This document shows, in pieces, positions 1 through 12,530 of a stretch of 64,000 nucleotides of DNA (the first letter of the stretch is position 1; each line of letters starts with the position of its first letter). Origin of the DNA: Panopea generosa (Eukaryota; Mollusca; Bivalvia; Adapedonta; Hiatellidae). The translations under genes were made by a program, and so were the position numbers. The DNA lies in the NCBI GenBank assembly GCA_029582155.1, contig CM055901.1, forward strand, positions 124,001-188,000. Reading direction: 5' to 3'. A model generated the notes under the pieces. It was not told where the DNA came from and made no database searches. It saw only the letters and a list, made by a program, of their open reading frames with translations.

Positions 1-2155
1 TACTACCCTGGGTTTGCATTTACACTCAGAAAATTATTTTATATTACCCTGGGTATGCATTTACTGTTTGAGTATTACTTTATACTACACTTGGTATGCA
101 TTTAAATCTAAGTATTACTTTATACTACCCTGGGAATGCATTTATTTTTGAGTATTACTTTATACTACATTGGGTATGCATTTACAGTTTAGTATTACTT
201 TATACTACACTTGGCATACATTTACAGTTTGAATATTACATTATATTCCACTGCGTATGCATTTATAGTTTGAGTATTTCTTTATACTACACTTAATATG
301 CATTTACAGTTTGAGTATAACTTGATACTACACTTAGTATGCATTTGCAGTTTTTGTATTATGTTTTACTACACTTGGTATGCATTTACAGTTTAAGTAT
401 TATCTTATTCTATCCTGGGTATGCATTTACAATTTTGATATTACTTTATTCTACCCTGGGTATGCATTTACAGTTTAAGTTTTACTGTATACTATCCTAA
501 GTATGCATTTAGAGTTTTAGTATTACTTTATACTTCACTTGGAATGCTTTACATTTTGAGAATTACTTTATACCACCTGGGTATGCTTTTACAGTTTGAG
601 TATTGCTTTATACTACCCTGGCTATATATTTACAGTTTGAGTATTACTTTATACTACCCTGGGTATGCATTTACAGTATGAGTATTGCTTTATACTACAT
701 GCACCTGCGTATCCATTTACAGTCTGAGTATTGCTTAATACTACCCCAGGTATACATTTACAGTTTGATAATTACTTTATACTCCCCTGGGTATGCATTT
801 ACAGTATGAGTATTTCTTTATGATACACTTGGTATGCATTTACAGTTTTAGATTTACTTTATACTACCCTAGGTATGCAGTTACAGGTTGAGTATTTCTT
901 TATACTTTCCTGGGTATGCATTTATAGTTTGAGTATTACTTTATACTTTCCTGGGTATGCATTTACAGTTTTAGTATTACTTTATACTACACTGGGTATG
1001 CATTAACACTTTGAGTATTACTTTATACTACCTGGGTATGCATTTACAGTTTTAGTATTACTTTATAGTTCCATTGGTATGCATTTTGCAGTTGTAATAT
1101 CACTATATACTACCCTGGGTAAGAATTTACAGTTTTGGCATTACTTTATACTGACATGGGTAAGCATTTTGCAGTTGTAGTATTACATGATACTGCCCTG
1201 GGTATGCATTGACAGTTTTGGTATTACTTTATGATACCATTGGTATGCATTTTGCAGTTGTAGTATTACTTGATACTACCCTGGGTGTGCATTTACAGTT
1301 TTAGTATTACTTTATAGTACCATTAGTATGCATTTTGCAGTTGTAGTATTACTATATACTAACCTGGGTAAGCATTTACAGTTTTGGTATTACTTTATAC
1401 TACCATGGGTATGCATTAACAGATTTAGTATTATTTCATACTACTTTAGTATGCATTTACAGTTGTAGTATTACTTTATACTATCCTGGGTAAGCATTTA
1501 CAGTTTTAGTATTTATTTATAGTACCATTGGTATGCATTTTGCAGTTGTAGTATTACTATATACTACCCTGGGTAAGCATTAACAGTTTTGGTATTACTT
1601 TATGCTACCATTTGTATGCAGTAACAGTTTTAGTATTATTTCATACTACTTTAGTATGCATTTACAGTTGTAGTATTACTTTATACTACCTGGGTATGCA
1701 TTTACAGTTTGAGTATTACTTCATACTACCTGAGTATGCATTAACAGTTTGAGTATTACTTTATACTACCTGGGTATGCATTAACAGTTTTAATATTACT
1801 TTACACTACACTTAGTATGCATTTACAGTTTGAGTATTACTTTATACTACCTGGGTATGCATTTATAGTTTGATTATTACTTTATATTACACTGGGTATA
1901 CATTTACAGTTTGAGTATTACTTTATATTACCTTGGTATACATTTATAGTATGAGTACTTCTTTATAATACACTTGGTATGCATTTACAGTTTGAGTATT
2001 ACTTCATACAACCTGCGTATGTATTCACAGTTTGAGTATTACGTTATACTACCTGGGTATGCATTTACAGTTGTAGTATTACTTTATACTACCTGGATAT
2101 ACATTTACAGTTTCAGTATTACTTTATACTACCCTTGGTGTGCATTTACAGTTTT
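1..2155. repeat. 41-bp tandem array
   Basis: About 53 head-to-tail copies of a 40-41 bp AT-rich unit with the core GGGTATGCATTTACAGTTT followed by GAGTATTACTTTATACTAC. Spacing between successive TATGCA words is 40-41 bp. Monomers diverge by point changes and 1-3 bp indels. A variant with GCATTTTGCAGTTGTAGTAT alternates with the standard form between about 1070 and 1670, suggesting a local two-monomer higher-order unit. The array is cut by the window start, so its true length is unknown. Short open frames here are by-products of the repeat. Confidence 0.97.
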
Positions 2156-3010
2156 CATATTTCAAATGAAACACTCGGCAGTTATGATATATATTCATTT
2201 AAACACTATTTCTGAAAATTAGATCCAATGGATGTAACATTGTTGTAACGTCTTCTTTTAACTGAGGCCAGATGAAGACAAAACAACATGACATCAGGAA
2301 AATAAAGGGCACCAACATGACATATTCATACTCGCCAACATGACACCCCGACACGAAAATACGTCGTATGGGCGCCATCTTAACGGCGATGTTTCGCGTA
2401 AATGTGTTGTGGTCTGTCTTTGTCCTGAGTACAAAAACTCAACTAATATATTTTCCATTTTTCTTGTTGTCGTGGTTTCGCTTTTACACGCTTAAACCGA
2501 TAGAAGTTGTCACCATGTCATACGGTTATAGGTTTATATGTATAAACTTCAATTTGATAAGCAAAATTAAAATGTGGGAGTGTAAAATTAAACGTACAAT
2601 TTCTGCAATCGTTCATACCCATCCTATTCCAGTTAACATTCATAACAGACCTCATGGGTAGTCTGAGGATACGACAAAATGGAAATGTAATTACTTGTAT
2701 GCGTTTCCGGTGGATTGCTTGTTTATAAATAGGACAAGATATATCCCTAATTAGATGTATTTACCCCAATGAAAAATGCAAGAATCCTACAATTCATAGC
2801 AATTGAACGCTTGCTAAACTATGACGTCATTCAAACCTTCCCTGAAGCAACTGACCAACCAACGTGTTAATGTTTGCTGATATTCAATGAAACAATTCGG
2901 GAGAGCTGGTTCGTTTTACAGACTAGGTAGATTACACAAAGGATCTTGCTTGTGTCTGTGTATTGGGTTTCCCTTTATATGTGTCACCACGAAATATCTA
3001 ATAAATTAAC
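2156..3010. other. non-repetitive spacer with a promoter-like YY1-type word
   Basis: Mixed-composition DNA between two arrays. A 97-codon open frame on the plus strand (2368-2661) resembles no family I know and has no supporting context, so I do not call it. On the minus strand at about 2370-2382 the word AAGATGGCGCC appears, matching the YY1-type core seen at many animal transcription starts and LINE 5' ends. Nothing else is recognised. Confidence 0.5.
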
Positions 3011-4085
3011 AAATATTATCATGGTTGAAATATAATCACGGTTGAAATATTATAATGGTTGAACTATTATCATGGTTGAAATATTATCATGGTTGAAATA
3101 TTATAATGGTTGAACTATTATCATGGTTGAAATATTATAATGGTTGAAATATTATCATGGTTAAAATATTATAATGGTTGAAGTATTATCATGGTTGAAC
3201 TATTATCATGGTTGAAATATTATCATGGTAAAAATATTATCATGGTTGAACTATTATCATGGTTGAAATATTATCATGGTTGAACTGTTATCATGGTTGA
3301 AATATTATAATAGTTGAAATATTATCATAGTTGAAATATTATCATGGTTGAACTATTATCATGGTTGAAATATTATAATGGTTGAACTTTTATCATGGTT
3401 GAAATATTATCATGGTTGAAATATCATCATGGTTGAAAAGAAATCGTGGTTGAAATATTATCATAATATTATCATGGTTGAAATATTATCATGGTTGAAA
3501 TATCATCGTTGTTGAAATATTATCATGGTTAAAATATCATCATGGTTGAACTATTATCATGGTTGAAATATTATAATGGTTGAAATTTTATCATGGTTGA
3601 AATATTATCATGGTTGAAATTTCATCATAGTTGAAATAAAATCGTGGTTGAAATATTATCATAATATTATCATGGTTGAAATATTATCATGGTTGTAATA
3701 TCATGGTTGTTGAAATATAATCATGGTTGAAATATTATCATGGTTGAAATAAAATCGTGGTTGAAATATTATCATGGTTGAAATATCATCATGGTTGAAA
3801 TAAAATTGTGGTTGAAATATTATCATAATATTATCATAGTTAAAATATTATCATGGTTGAAATATCATCATGGTTGAAATATTATCATGGTTGAAATATC
3901 ATCATGGTTGAAATAGCATCATGGTTGAAATATTATCATGGTTGAAATATCATCATGGTTTTGTCATGGTTGAAATATCATCATGGTTGAAATATCATCA
4001 TGGTTGAAATACCATCATGGTTGAAATATAATCATGGTTGGAATATTATCATGGTTGAAATATAATCATGGTTGGAATATGATAA
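3011..4085. repeat. 17-bp tandem array (CATGGTTGAAATATTAT)
   Basis: About 63 copies of a 17-bp unit, CATGGTTGAAATATTAT, with common variants AATGGTTGAACTATTAT, CATGGTTGAAATATCAT and a GGTTGAAATAAAATCGT form. Short duplicated insertions (TTATCATAATATTATC) recur at about 3460, 3660 and 3830. That shared indel marks a larger unit of about 170-200 bp copied within the array. No spacers separate the units, so this is a satellite and not a CRISPR array. Confidence 0.97.
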
Positions 4086-5670
4086 TATTTTTTTCAAGTT
4101 GCATCAAATACTGAATAATAAATATATACATGCAATAGACATGTATATATATATATCATCAACCAATCAAATAAAGATTTTTTGCTTTGGTGTACTAAAA
4201 AAATGAGTGTTGATAGTAAAATAAATAAAAAAACCTCACGCGAAATCGAACCCGGGTCGAATATAAAGATTGTGAATGACGTTACAAAACCTGTTAGCAG
4301 GAATGTCGTAGGATAATTTAATAAAGAAGTATGAAAGGAAGTCGTATTTGTCAAAGATGTAAAAAAAAAGTAAAACTACCAAAAACAGTTCTAAGATAGA
4401 TGGTATTTTTCTATAAGCTGACCTAGGATAACTGATGAGTTGTTTCGAATGGCAGTCAGTGCTTCCGCCCTGCACAAAATAGGAATTTTGTCTGTTGTGT
4501 CCAATACATTTCAACGTTCACTCAACTTTATTAAACTTTTAGTATTTTGATATTTTTATATTCTTTTTAGCGAACCAAATTCTGGGTTGGTCGACTGTTC
4601 TAGTTTGGAGCAAATGGATTTCAGCTATTGGAAAGAAGAAATGGACAATGTGTAGGAGATAACTGGTGTTTTGAACACGTTGACGGCGATCTTTCTGGAT
4701 TTTATTTCAAATATATTATGATTTTACAAGTTATCATCCGACTTTTATGTAAAATCTAATATTTACCAACTGTATTGTTTGTTATTGTTTTAATGCCCAG
4801 TACTGTACGATTTTTGGAATCTAGGCCGCAACCAAGATATGAAAATATTAACAGACAAGGTTTTTATTAATCCGAGGCCAACTATTTACACAGTTTACAA
4901 ATAACAAACAAGAGTGTCCACCTTGAAGCTTTTTCAAGATTGAAATCTTTGTTGTTTCTTTGTAAGTATGTCACCGATCTGAATCTTTTGGGTTTGCTAC
5001 TGAACAAGGTTGGATCTTTGGGGTTTTTACATTTTATTTTGCAATGCAGTACTATTGGCTCATCTGTAAAACATTAATATGAACTTATAAATATTATATC
5101 AATATTTATAACTATATCAACACTATATGTAAGCGGACATTCTAATGGACATAACAAAAAGCACTCAAGCATAACTTAGCAATAATACTGGCAATATTTT
5201 TAAGTCAACTTTATGTTTTTATGAGTACACAAACAATGAATGGCGAATGTAAAATAATGTTCTGCCACAAACAAAAGAAATGACATACATGTCTGTTAAA
5301 ATTCAATACAATAAAGCTTAGTTTCTAATATATAATTAATAAGTGGAACATGGATGACAACCAGAACAGTTTTGTAATTTGTCGTATAGATGATTTTCCA
5401 CGTAGGCTACCAAAGAAAAAGGCCTGATTAGTTTATTTCAGATTACTTGTTTGAATAGTTCAAGGTTCATCAATGTAGAAACAATAATAATTTCATGAGA
5501 TACGAAACTTTGGTTATTCACAATGTTTTTAAAGAGTTGCGGTTATCTAGTGGGTCAGCATGTGTGTTCATAAACCCAGGTGTTCCAGGTTCGTATCTCG
5601 CAGATATTTTTTCCGTATTCCATAGTACCTTATTTGGGCAAGCAGGCAATCCTTTGAAGGGAAATGAAAA
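4086..5670. other. AT-rich spacer, no gene recognised
   Basis: No long or convincing open frame. On the minus strand at about 4243-4262 a B-box-like word GGTTCGATTTC is followed within about 15 bases by a T7 run, which could be the end of an old tRNA-derived SINE. I cannot find an A box at the right distance. The last 180 bases (5495-5670) run without a break into the 32-bp array. Confidence 0.4.
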
Positions 5671-7470
5671 AGTCGGTCCCGTGTACTGGGAGAAATATAT
5701 CAAGCCGACCCAATGTACTGGGAGAGATATATCCAGTCAATCCAGTGTACTGGGAGAGATATACCCAGCCGATCACGTCTATGGGGAGAGATATACCCAG
5801 TCGATCCCGTGTACTTGGAGAGATATACCCAGTAAATTCGTGTACTGGGAGAGATATATCCAGTCGATCCAGTGTACTGGGAAAGATATACCCAGCCGAT
5901 CACATCTATGGTTAGAGATATACCAATTCGATCCCATGTACGTTGCGAGATATATCAAGTCGATCCCATGTTCTGGGAGAGAAATATCCAGTCGATTCCG
6001 TCTACGGGGAGAGGTATACCCAGTCGATCCCGTGTACTTGGAGAGATATACCCAGTAAATTCGTGTACTGGGAGAGATATATCCAGTCGATCCCGTGTAC
6101 TGGGAGAGGTAAGATAGATATACCCAGTCGACAACGAGTACGTGGAGACATATATCAAATCGATCCCATGTTCTGGGAGAGATATATCCAGTCGATCCCG
6201 TATACGTGGAGAGATATACTCAGTCGATTCCATGTGTTGGGAGCGATATACCCAGTCGATCCCGTCTACGTGGAGAAATGACCCCAGTCGATATAGTGTA
6301 CTGTGAGAGATATAACCAATCGATCCCGTGTACTGTGAGATATAGTCGATCCCGTGTACTGTGAGAGATACACCCAGTCGATTCCGTGTACTGGGAGAGA
6401 TATACCAAGTCTATTCTGTGTACTGGGAGAGATATACTAAGTCGATCCCGTCTATGTGAAAGGTATACTCAGTCGATCCCGTCTACGGGGAGATATATAC
6501 CAAGTCGATCCTGTGTTCTTGGAGAGATATACCCAGTCGATCCCGTGTACTGAGAGATATACACACAATAGAGCCCGTGTTCGGGGAAAGATATACCCAG
6601 TCGATCCTGTGTACTGGGAGAGATATATTCAGTCGACACCGTGTACTGGGAGAGATATACTCAGTCGATCCCGTGTACTGGGAGAGATATACCCAGTCGA
6701 TCTCGTGTACTGGGAGAGATATATATACAGTCCCAGTCACCCTGTTTACTGGTAGAGATATATCAAGTCGATCCCGTGTATTGAGAGAGATTCACCCAGT
6801 CAATCCCGTGTTCTAGGAGAGATTTATCAAGTCGATACCATGTACAGGGAGATAGATACCCAGTCGATCCCGTCTACGTGGAGAAATGACCCCAGTCGAT
6901 CCCGTGTACTGTGAGAGATATACCCAGTCGAGCACGTGTACTGTGAGATATAGTCGATCCCGTGTACTGTGAGAGATACACCCAGTCAATCCCGTGTACT
7001 GGGAGAGATATACCAAGTCAATCCCGTGTACTGGGAAAGGTATACCCAGTCGATCCCGTCTACGGGGAGATATATACCAAGTCGATCCTGTGTTCTGGGA
7101 GAGATATACCCAGTCGATCCCGTGTACTGAGAGATATATACACAATAGAGCCCGTGTTCGGGGAAAGATATACCCAGTCGATCCCGTGTACTGGGAGAGA
7201 TATATTCAGTCGACACCGTGTACTGGGAGAGATATACCCAGTCGATCCCGTGTACTAGGAGAGATAAACCCAGTCGATCTCGTGTACTGGGAGAGATATA
7301 TATACAGTCCCAGTCGCCCTGTTTACTGGTAGTGATACATCAAGTCGATCTCGTGTACTGGGAGAGATATATATACAGTCCCACTCACCCTGTTTACTGG
7401 TAGAGATATATCAAGTCGATCCCGTGTATTGGGAGAGATTCGCCCAGTCAATCCCGTGTTCTTGGAGACA
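5671..7470. repeat. 32-bp satellite, block A
   Basis: About 56 copies of a 32-bp unit that can be written GTACTGGGAGAGATATA then CCCAGTCGATCCCGT. It is more GC-rich than the surrounding DNA. Each unit has 6-bp inverted arms, ACTGGG and CCCAGT, around a 9-base loop. A long unit is repeated: a segment with CGTCTACGGGGAGATATATA, then ACACAATAGAGCCCGTGTTC, occurs near 6480 and again near 7053, about 573 bp apart, close to 18 monomers (576 bp). Variant units include ATATATACAGTCCCAGTCAC near 6720, 7290 and 7370. The frames open on both strands are repeat by-products, because 32 is not a multiple of 3 and the consensus has no stop in any frame. Confidence 0.97.
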
Positions 7471-7724
7471 CGTCCAACTTTCGGTACCTAATCAAAAATC
7501 AAGGGACATAATTCAAATGTTTGTATCGTTAAAGTTACGCTCCTTATTTGTAATCCTGTGTTGATAATCTTTTAGTGCCGGTCTATAAAACGCAGCGGCG
7601 CGTGATACATTGCCAGTTAATTAATAAATCGATATTGGTCCAGTTTTATTGCCCTGCCTCAGGGGTATTTTAAATTAGAGGAATTACTCTAGTATAAGTT
7701 TTGCTTAACAAATAACATAATCAA

Positions 7725-8830
7725 TTTTCTATTCAACATAGTTTATACGTACTGTCTGTAACATTGTTGAGAGAGAAGAAAGAGAAAGAGAGGAAGAGAA
7801 AAGGAAAAAGATATAGACAGAGGAGGAATAGAGAGAGAGGACAAAAGAGAAAGACTCGATTAGAAAATAATACAGAAAGAACACGCAGACAGACGCAATA
7901 ACATTATTACATAACATAGATATTTTGACCTTTCATTAAAGACAATAAACGATTAATGAGATATTAAACCACTATAAATTTACTATTCATTTATACTTTT
8001 ATACACACATATCAATGAATACTTTACGATAGGCCAATAAGTGGGAAAGAGAGAAACAGAATGGGAGAAAGAAAGAGAGAGAGTCTGAGAGAAAGAGACT
8101 GAGTGGGAAAGAGAGAAAAAGAATGACAGAAAGAAAGAGAGATAGTCTGAGAGAAAGAATGAGAGAGAAGATAGAAAGAAAGAGATATAGACAGAGGAGG
8201 AATAAAGAGAGAGAATGAGAGAGAAAGAGAGGACAAAAGAGAAAGGCTCGATTAGAAAATAATACAGGAAGAACACGCAGACAGACGCAATAACATTATT
8301 ACATAACATAGATATTTTGACCTTTCATTAAAGACAATAAACGTTTAATGAGATATTAAACCACTATAAATTTACTATTCATTTATACTTTTATACACAC
8401 ATATCAATGAATACTTTACGATAGGCCAATTAGTGGGAAAGAGAGAAAAAGAATGGGAGAAAGAAAGAGAGAGAGTCTGAGAGAAAGAGACTGAGTGGGA
8501 AAGAGAGAAAAAGAATGACAGAAAGAAAGAGAGATAGTCTGAGAGAAAGAATGAGAGAGAAGATAGAGAGAAAGAGATATAGACAGAGGAGGAATAAAGA
8601 GAGAGAATGAGAGAGAGAAAGTGAGGACAAAAGAGAAAGACTCGATTAGAAAATAATACAGGAAGAACACGCAGACAGACGCAATAACATTATTACATAA
8701 CATAGATATTTTGACCTTTCATTAAAGAAAATACACGTTTAATGAGATATTAAACCACTATAAATTTACTATTCATTTATACTTTTATACACACATATCA
8801 ATGAATAATTTACGATAGGCCAATTAGTTA
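7725..8830. repeat. 392-bp tandem unit with an AG-rich core
   Basis: Three successive units, the first incomplete. Each has a purine-rich core (GAGAGAAAGAGA-type, about 200 bp) and a non-simple flank containing TTTGACCTTTCATTAAAGA and TACGATAGGCCAAT. The flank word TATTTTGACC starts near 7921, 8313 and 8706, giving periods of 392 and 393 bp. The units are nearly identical apart from core length, so the duplication is recent. Minus-strand frames rich in Ser, Leu and Phe are low-complexity artefacts. Confidence 0.93.
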
Positions 8831-10056
8831 AGGATTGATGAAGTGTAATCGGCATAAAAATTGGAAACCCTGAAATACATGTTAAAGTACCATAGCTTCT
8901 CGATACTGGAAAATAATTTCAAGATATATCTCTTCGATATCTAGGTTCATACACAGCCGATTGTACCAAATCAATTTGACATGTTGAGCATACAGTGTCA
9001 CAAACAGGTACTAAGTGTCAACAACATGTACCACATATTTGTTTATATAGCAATATGTTTATTCTGCATTGTCGTCTAAAAGAACACCTGTAAAATGCCA
9101 ATTAATAAATAAGACACTAGACATAGTCACCCGACGAAGGTGGTAATTAAACACAATGTTAAAAACAAGCGCTAAGTGTCAAAAACAGGTTAGGTTTGTT
9201 TTCATAACGATAACAGTTACTTCGCTTTAATAAATACTTGACAGTTAACAACAACAAATACGTTTATTTGTTTGTAATCCAAATTAATAAAAACTGTTAC
9301 AATATATATATACTTTTTTATGTTTTAATTTATCGAGTAATAAAAAGAGTTTCATACTATGATCTAATACATTTTTTTTTAATTTCGTAGATGTTTACTA
9401 CATATTTATGTAACTTTAAAATTAAAATTATAGTGAAAAAAACTAAAACTGAAAAATAAAAACCATCAAAACTATAAAACACAATGATCTCTAAAATATA
9501 ACCTATTTTTATAAGCCTATTGGTTTATGACGCTAGAGTTTTATGACCCCAATAAACTAAACTGTAGGAATCGATAAGTTCTTATAACATCAATACCTAT
9601 CAATTTTCATGCATAAAAATGCTTTAAAAATGTCATGGTACTGTTAAAAAAGTTAAAAAGGACCAAAATATTTTATATATATTTCATAAAAAAAAATATA
9701 TTCAGAAAGATGAGACATTTTACTGTTTTATCCACTTGTTGTGAAAGTAAATTTTGTTTAAAAATGTGTTTATTTAGGTAATTAAAAAAATGTTTCATTG
9801 ATTTTTAACCTTTTTTATATAGAACATATATGGAATACAGGTGACTTACGTTAACTGCAAAAAGGACCAAATGTTTTTATTTGTAAATTATGAAAAAAAG
9901 ATCATAAAATCGGGGAGGGTTTAAGCTTCAATATTTCGTTTGTTGTTAAAGGATGTTGCCATTCTTTTTTGAGATATTAGTTATAAAGCCCTTCTTTGTT
10001 CTATATAAAAAATATATCGGCTTTTCTAGAGTGGATGAAACTGAAAGTTGGGTATG
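8831..10056. other. AT-rich spacer, no gene recognised
   Basis: Very AT-rich DNA with A/T homopolymer runs and no open frame of note. Diverged direct repeats with the words AAACAGG, TACTAAGTGTCAA and CGCTAAGTGTCAAAAACAGG occur between about 9000 and 9190. No promoter or RNA gene is recognised. Confidence 0.5.
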
Positions 10057-10286
10057 GATATATCAAGTCGATACCATGTACAGGGAGATATATACCCAGT
10101 CGATCCCGTCTACGGGGAGATATATACCAAGTCGATCCCGTGTTCTGGGAGAGATATACCCAGTCAATCCCGTGTACTAAGAGATATATACACAATAGAG
10201 CCCGTGTTCGGGGAAAGATATACCCAGTCGATCCCGTGTACTGAGAGAAATATACCAGTCGACCCTGTGTACTGGGAGAGTTATAG
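10057..10286. repeat. 32-bp satellite, isolated island
   Basis: About seven monomers of the 32-bp family in non-satellite DNA. They reproduce the same run of variants as the long unit of block A at about 6480 and 7053 (CGTCTACGGGGAGATATATA followed by ACACAATAGAGCCCGTGTTC). The island is therefore a piece of an existing higher-order unit and not an independent seed. Both edges are abrupt. Confidence 0.92.
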
Positions 10287-10683
10287 GCTTGTCATTGATA
10301 GAGAATCCCAAATGAAAGAAGTGAAACCTACATTTTACTGTTTGTCAACCTCTGCAAAATGATGAGAAAAGTAGGGGTCATGTGTCATATAAGAGATTTT
10401 TTTCTGCTCAGTGTGTACACTGGTTGCAAAGTGAATGTATACTTCCGAAATCATGTATTCAAACCCCAATTTCCAAGCATCATTTTTTTTTCTAAATTCA
10501 CAATTCAAACATGACAATGCTATCAGAATGTACAAAATACATCAATAATGCCATTCAAATAAAAAAATGAGCATTAAAATAAGTAAAATGCATTTTTAAA
10601 GAAGAAGAAATGAGGATTATTTATATCCGCCATTATGCGACTACCCTACGGAAGCACTTCCTTTTGGCAATGGTGGTACTATG
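10287..10683. other. unique spacer inside the 32-bp family
   Basis: About 400 bp of AT-rich DNA between the island and block C. No reading frame or RNA gene is supported. Confidence 0.5.
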
Positions 10684-11984
10684 CCTTGTACCCAGTCGAT
10701 CCCGTGTACTGGGAGAGATATACCAAGTCGATCCCGAGTACTTCGAAAGGTAAACCAAGTCGACCCCGTCTGCGGGGAGATATATACCCAGCCGATCCTG
10801 TGTTCTGGGAGAGATATACCCAGTCGATCCTATGTACTGGAAGAGATACACTCAATCGATCCCGTCTTCGGGAAAATATATACCCAGTCGATCACGTGTA
10901 CTGGGACAGATATAACCAGTCGATACTGTCTACTGGGAGAATTATAGCAAGTCGATCCCATGTACTTAGAGAGATATTCCCAATCGATCACATCTTCGGG
11001 GACAGATATACCCAGTCAATCCTGTGTGCTGGGAGAGATATAACCAGTCGATCCTGTCTACTGGGAGAGTTATACTCAGTCGATCCCATGTACTGGGAGA
11101 GATATACTCAAACGATTCCGTCTTCGGGGACAGATATACCCAGTCGATCCCGTGAACTGGAGAGATATAACCAGTCACACCCCTGTAATGGGAAAGATAT
11201 ACCCAGTCGACCCATTGTACGTGGAGAGATATATGAAGTCAAAACCATGTACTGGGAGAGATTTACCAAGTCGATCCCATGTACTGGGAGAGATATACCA
11301 AGTCGATCCAGAGTACTTGGAAAGGTATACCCAGTCGATTCCGTCTACGGAGAGATATATACCCAGCCGATCCTGTGTTCTGGAAGAGATATACCCAGTC
11401 GCTCCCATGTACTGGGAGATATATACTCAATTGATCCCGTCTTCGGGGAAATATATACCCAGTCGATCACGTGTACTTGGATATATATAACCAGTCGATC
11501 CTGTCTACTGGGAGAGTTATAGCAAGTCGATCCCATGTACTTAGAGAGATATACCCAATCGATCACTTCTTCGGAATCAGATATACCCAGTCGATCCTGT
11601 GTGCTGGGAGAGATATAACCAGTCGATCCTGTCTACTGGGAGAGTTATACTCAGCCGATCCCATGTACTGGGAGAGATATACCGAAACGATCCCGTCTTC
11701 GGGGACAGATATACCCAGTCGATCCCGTGTAATGGAGAGATATAACCAGTCACACCCTTGTAATGGGAAAGATATACCAAGTCGACCCATTGTACGTAGA
11801 GAGATATATCAAGTCAAACCCATGTACTGGGAGAGATATACCCAGTCGATCCCATGAACTGGGAGAGATATATCAAGTCGATCCAGTGTACTGGGAGAGA
11901 TATACAAGTCAATCCCGTGTATTTAGCGAGATATATTCAGTCGACACCGTGTACTGGGAGAGATATACCCAGTCGATCCCATGT

Positions 11985-12025
11985 ACTGGGTATATTTCTC
12001 CCAGTATACGGTGTCGACTAAGAGA
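11985..12025. repeat. inverted patch inside the 32-bp array (copy 1)
   Basis: Here the monomer runs in the opposite orientation: TATATTTCTCCCAGTATACG is the reverse complement of the normal CGTATACTGGGAGAAATATA. With its upstream neighbours it forms an inverted repeat of roughly 40 bp per arm. Confidence 0.85.
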
Positions 12026-12484
12026 CATAAACAGTCAATCCCTTGTTCTAGGAGAGATACACCCAGTCGATCCCGTGTACTAGGAGAGATTAAACAAGTC
12101 GACCCCATATATACATGTACCTAGTCAATCCCGTGTACTGGTAAAGATATAACCAGTCGAGCCAGCGTACAGGGAAAGATATACTCAGTCGATCCCGTGT
12201 ACGTGGAAAGATATATCAAGTCGACTACGTGTACTGGGAGAGATGTATCAAGTCGATCCCGTGTACTGGGAGATATATATCAAGTCGACCCCATGTACTG
12301 GGAGAGATATACCCAGTCGATCCCGTGTACTGGGAGAGATATATCCAGTCGATCCCATGTACTGGGAGAGATATATCAAGTCGATCCAGTGTACTGAGAG
12401 AGATATACAAGTCAATCCCGTGTAATTAGCGAGGTATATTCAGTCGACACCGTGTACTGGGAGAAATATACCCAGTCGATCCCA

Positions 12485-12530
12485 TGTACTGTGTATATTT
12501 CTCCCAGTATACGGTATCGACTAAGAGACA
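12485..12530. repeat. inverted patch inside the 32-bp array (copy 2)
   Basis: Second copy of the reversed-monomer patch, about 503 bp after the first and followed by the same run of variants. The inversion arose once and was amplified with the higher-order unit. Confidence 0.85.

Noticed and set aside
2368-2661. 97-codon frame starting MGAILTAMFRVN
   Set aside because: No recognisable domain, no neighbouring exon, and a composition that chance could give in AT-rich DNA.
3011-4085. Possible CRISPR-like array
   Set aside because: The 17-bp units are contiguous without unique spacers, and the DNA is clearly animal. The other arrays are rejected on the same grounds.
4236-4270. B-box-like GGTTCGATTTC followed by T7 on the minus strand
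   Set aside because: No A box at the proper distance and no stem pairing, so a Pol III gene or SINE cannot be supported.
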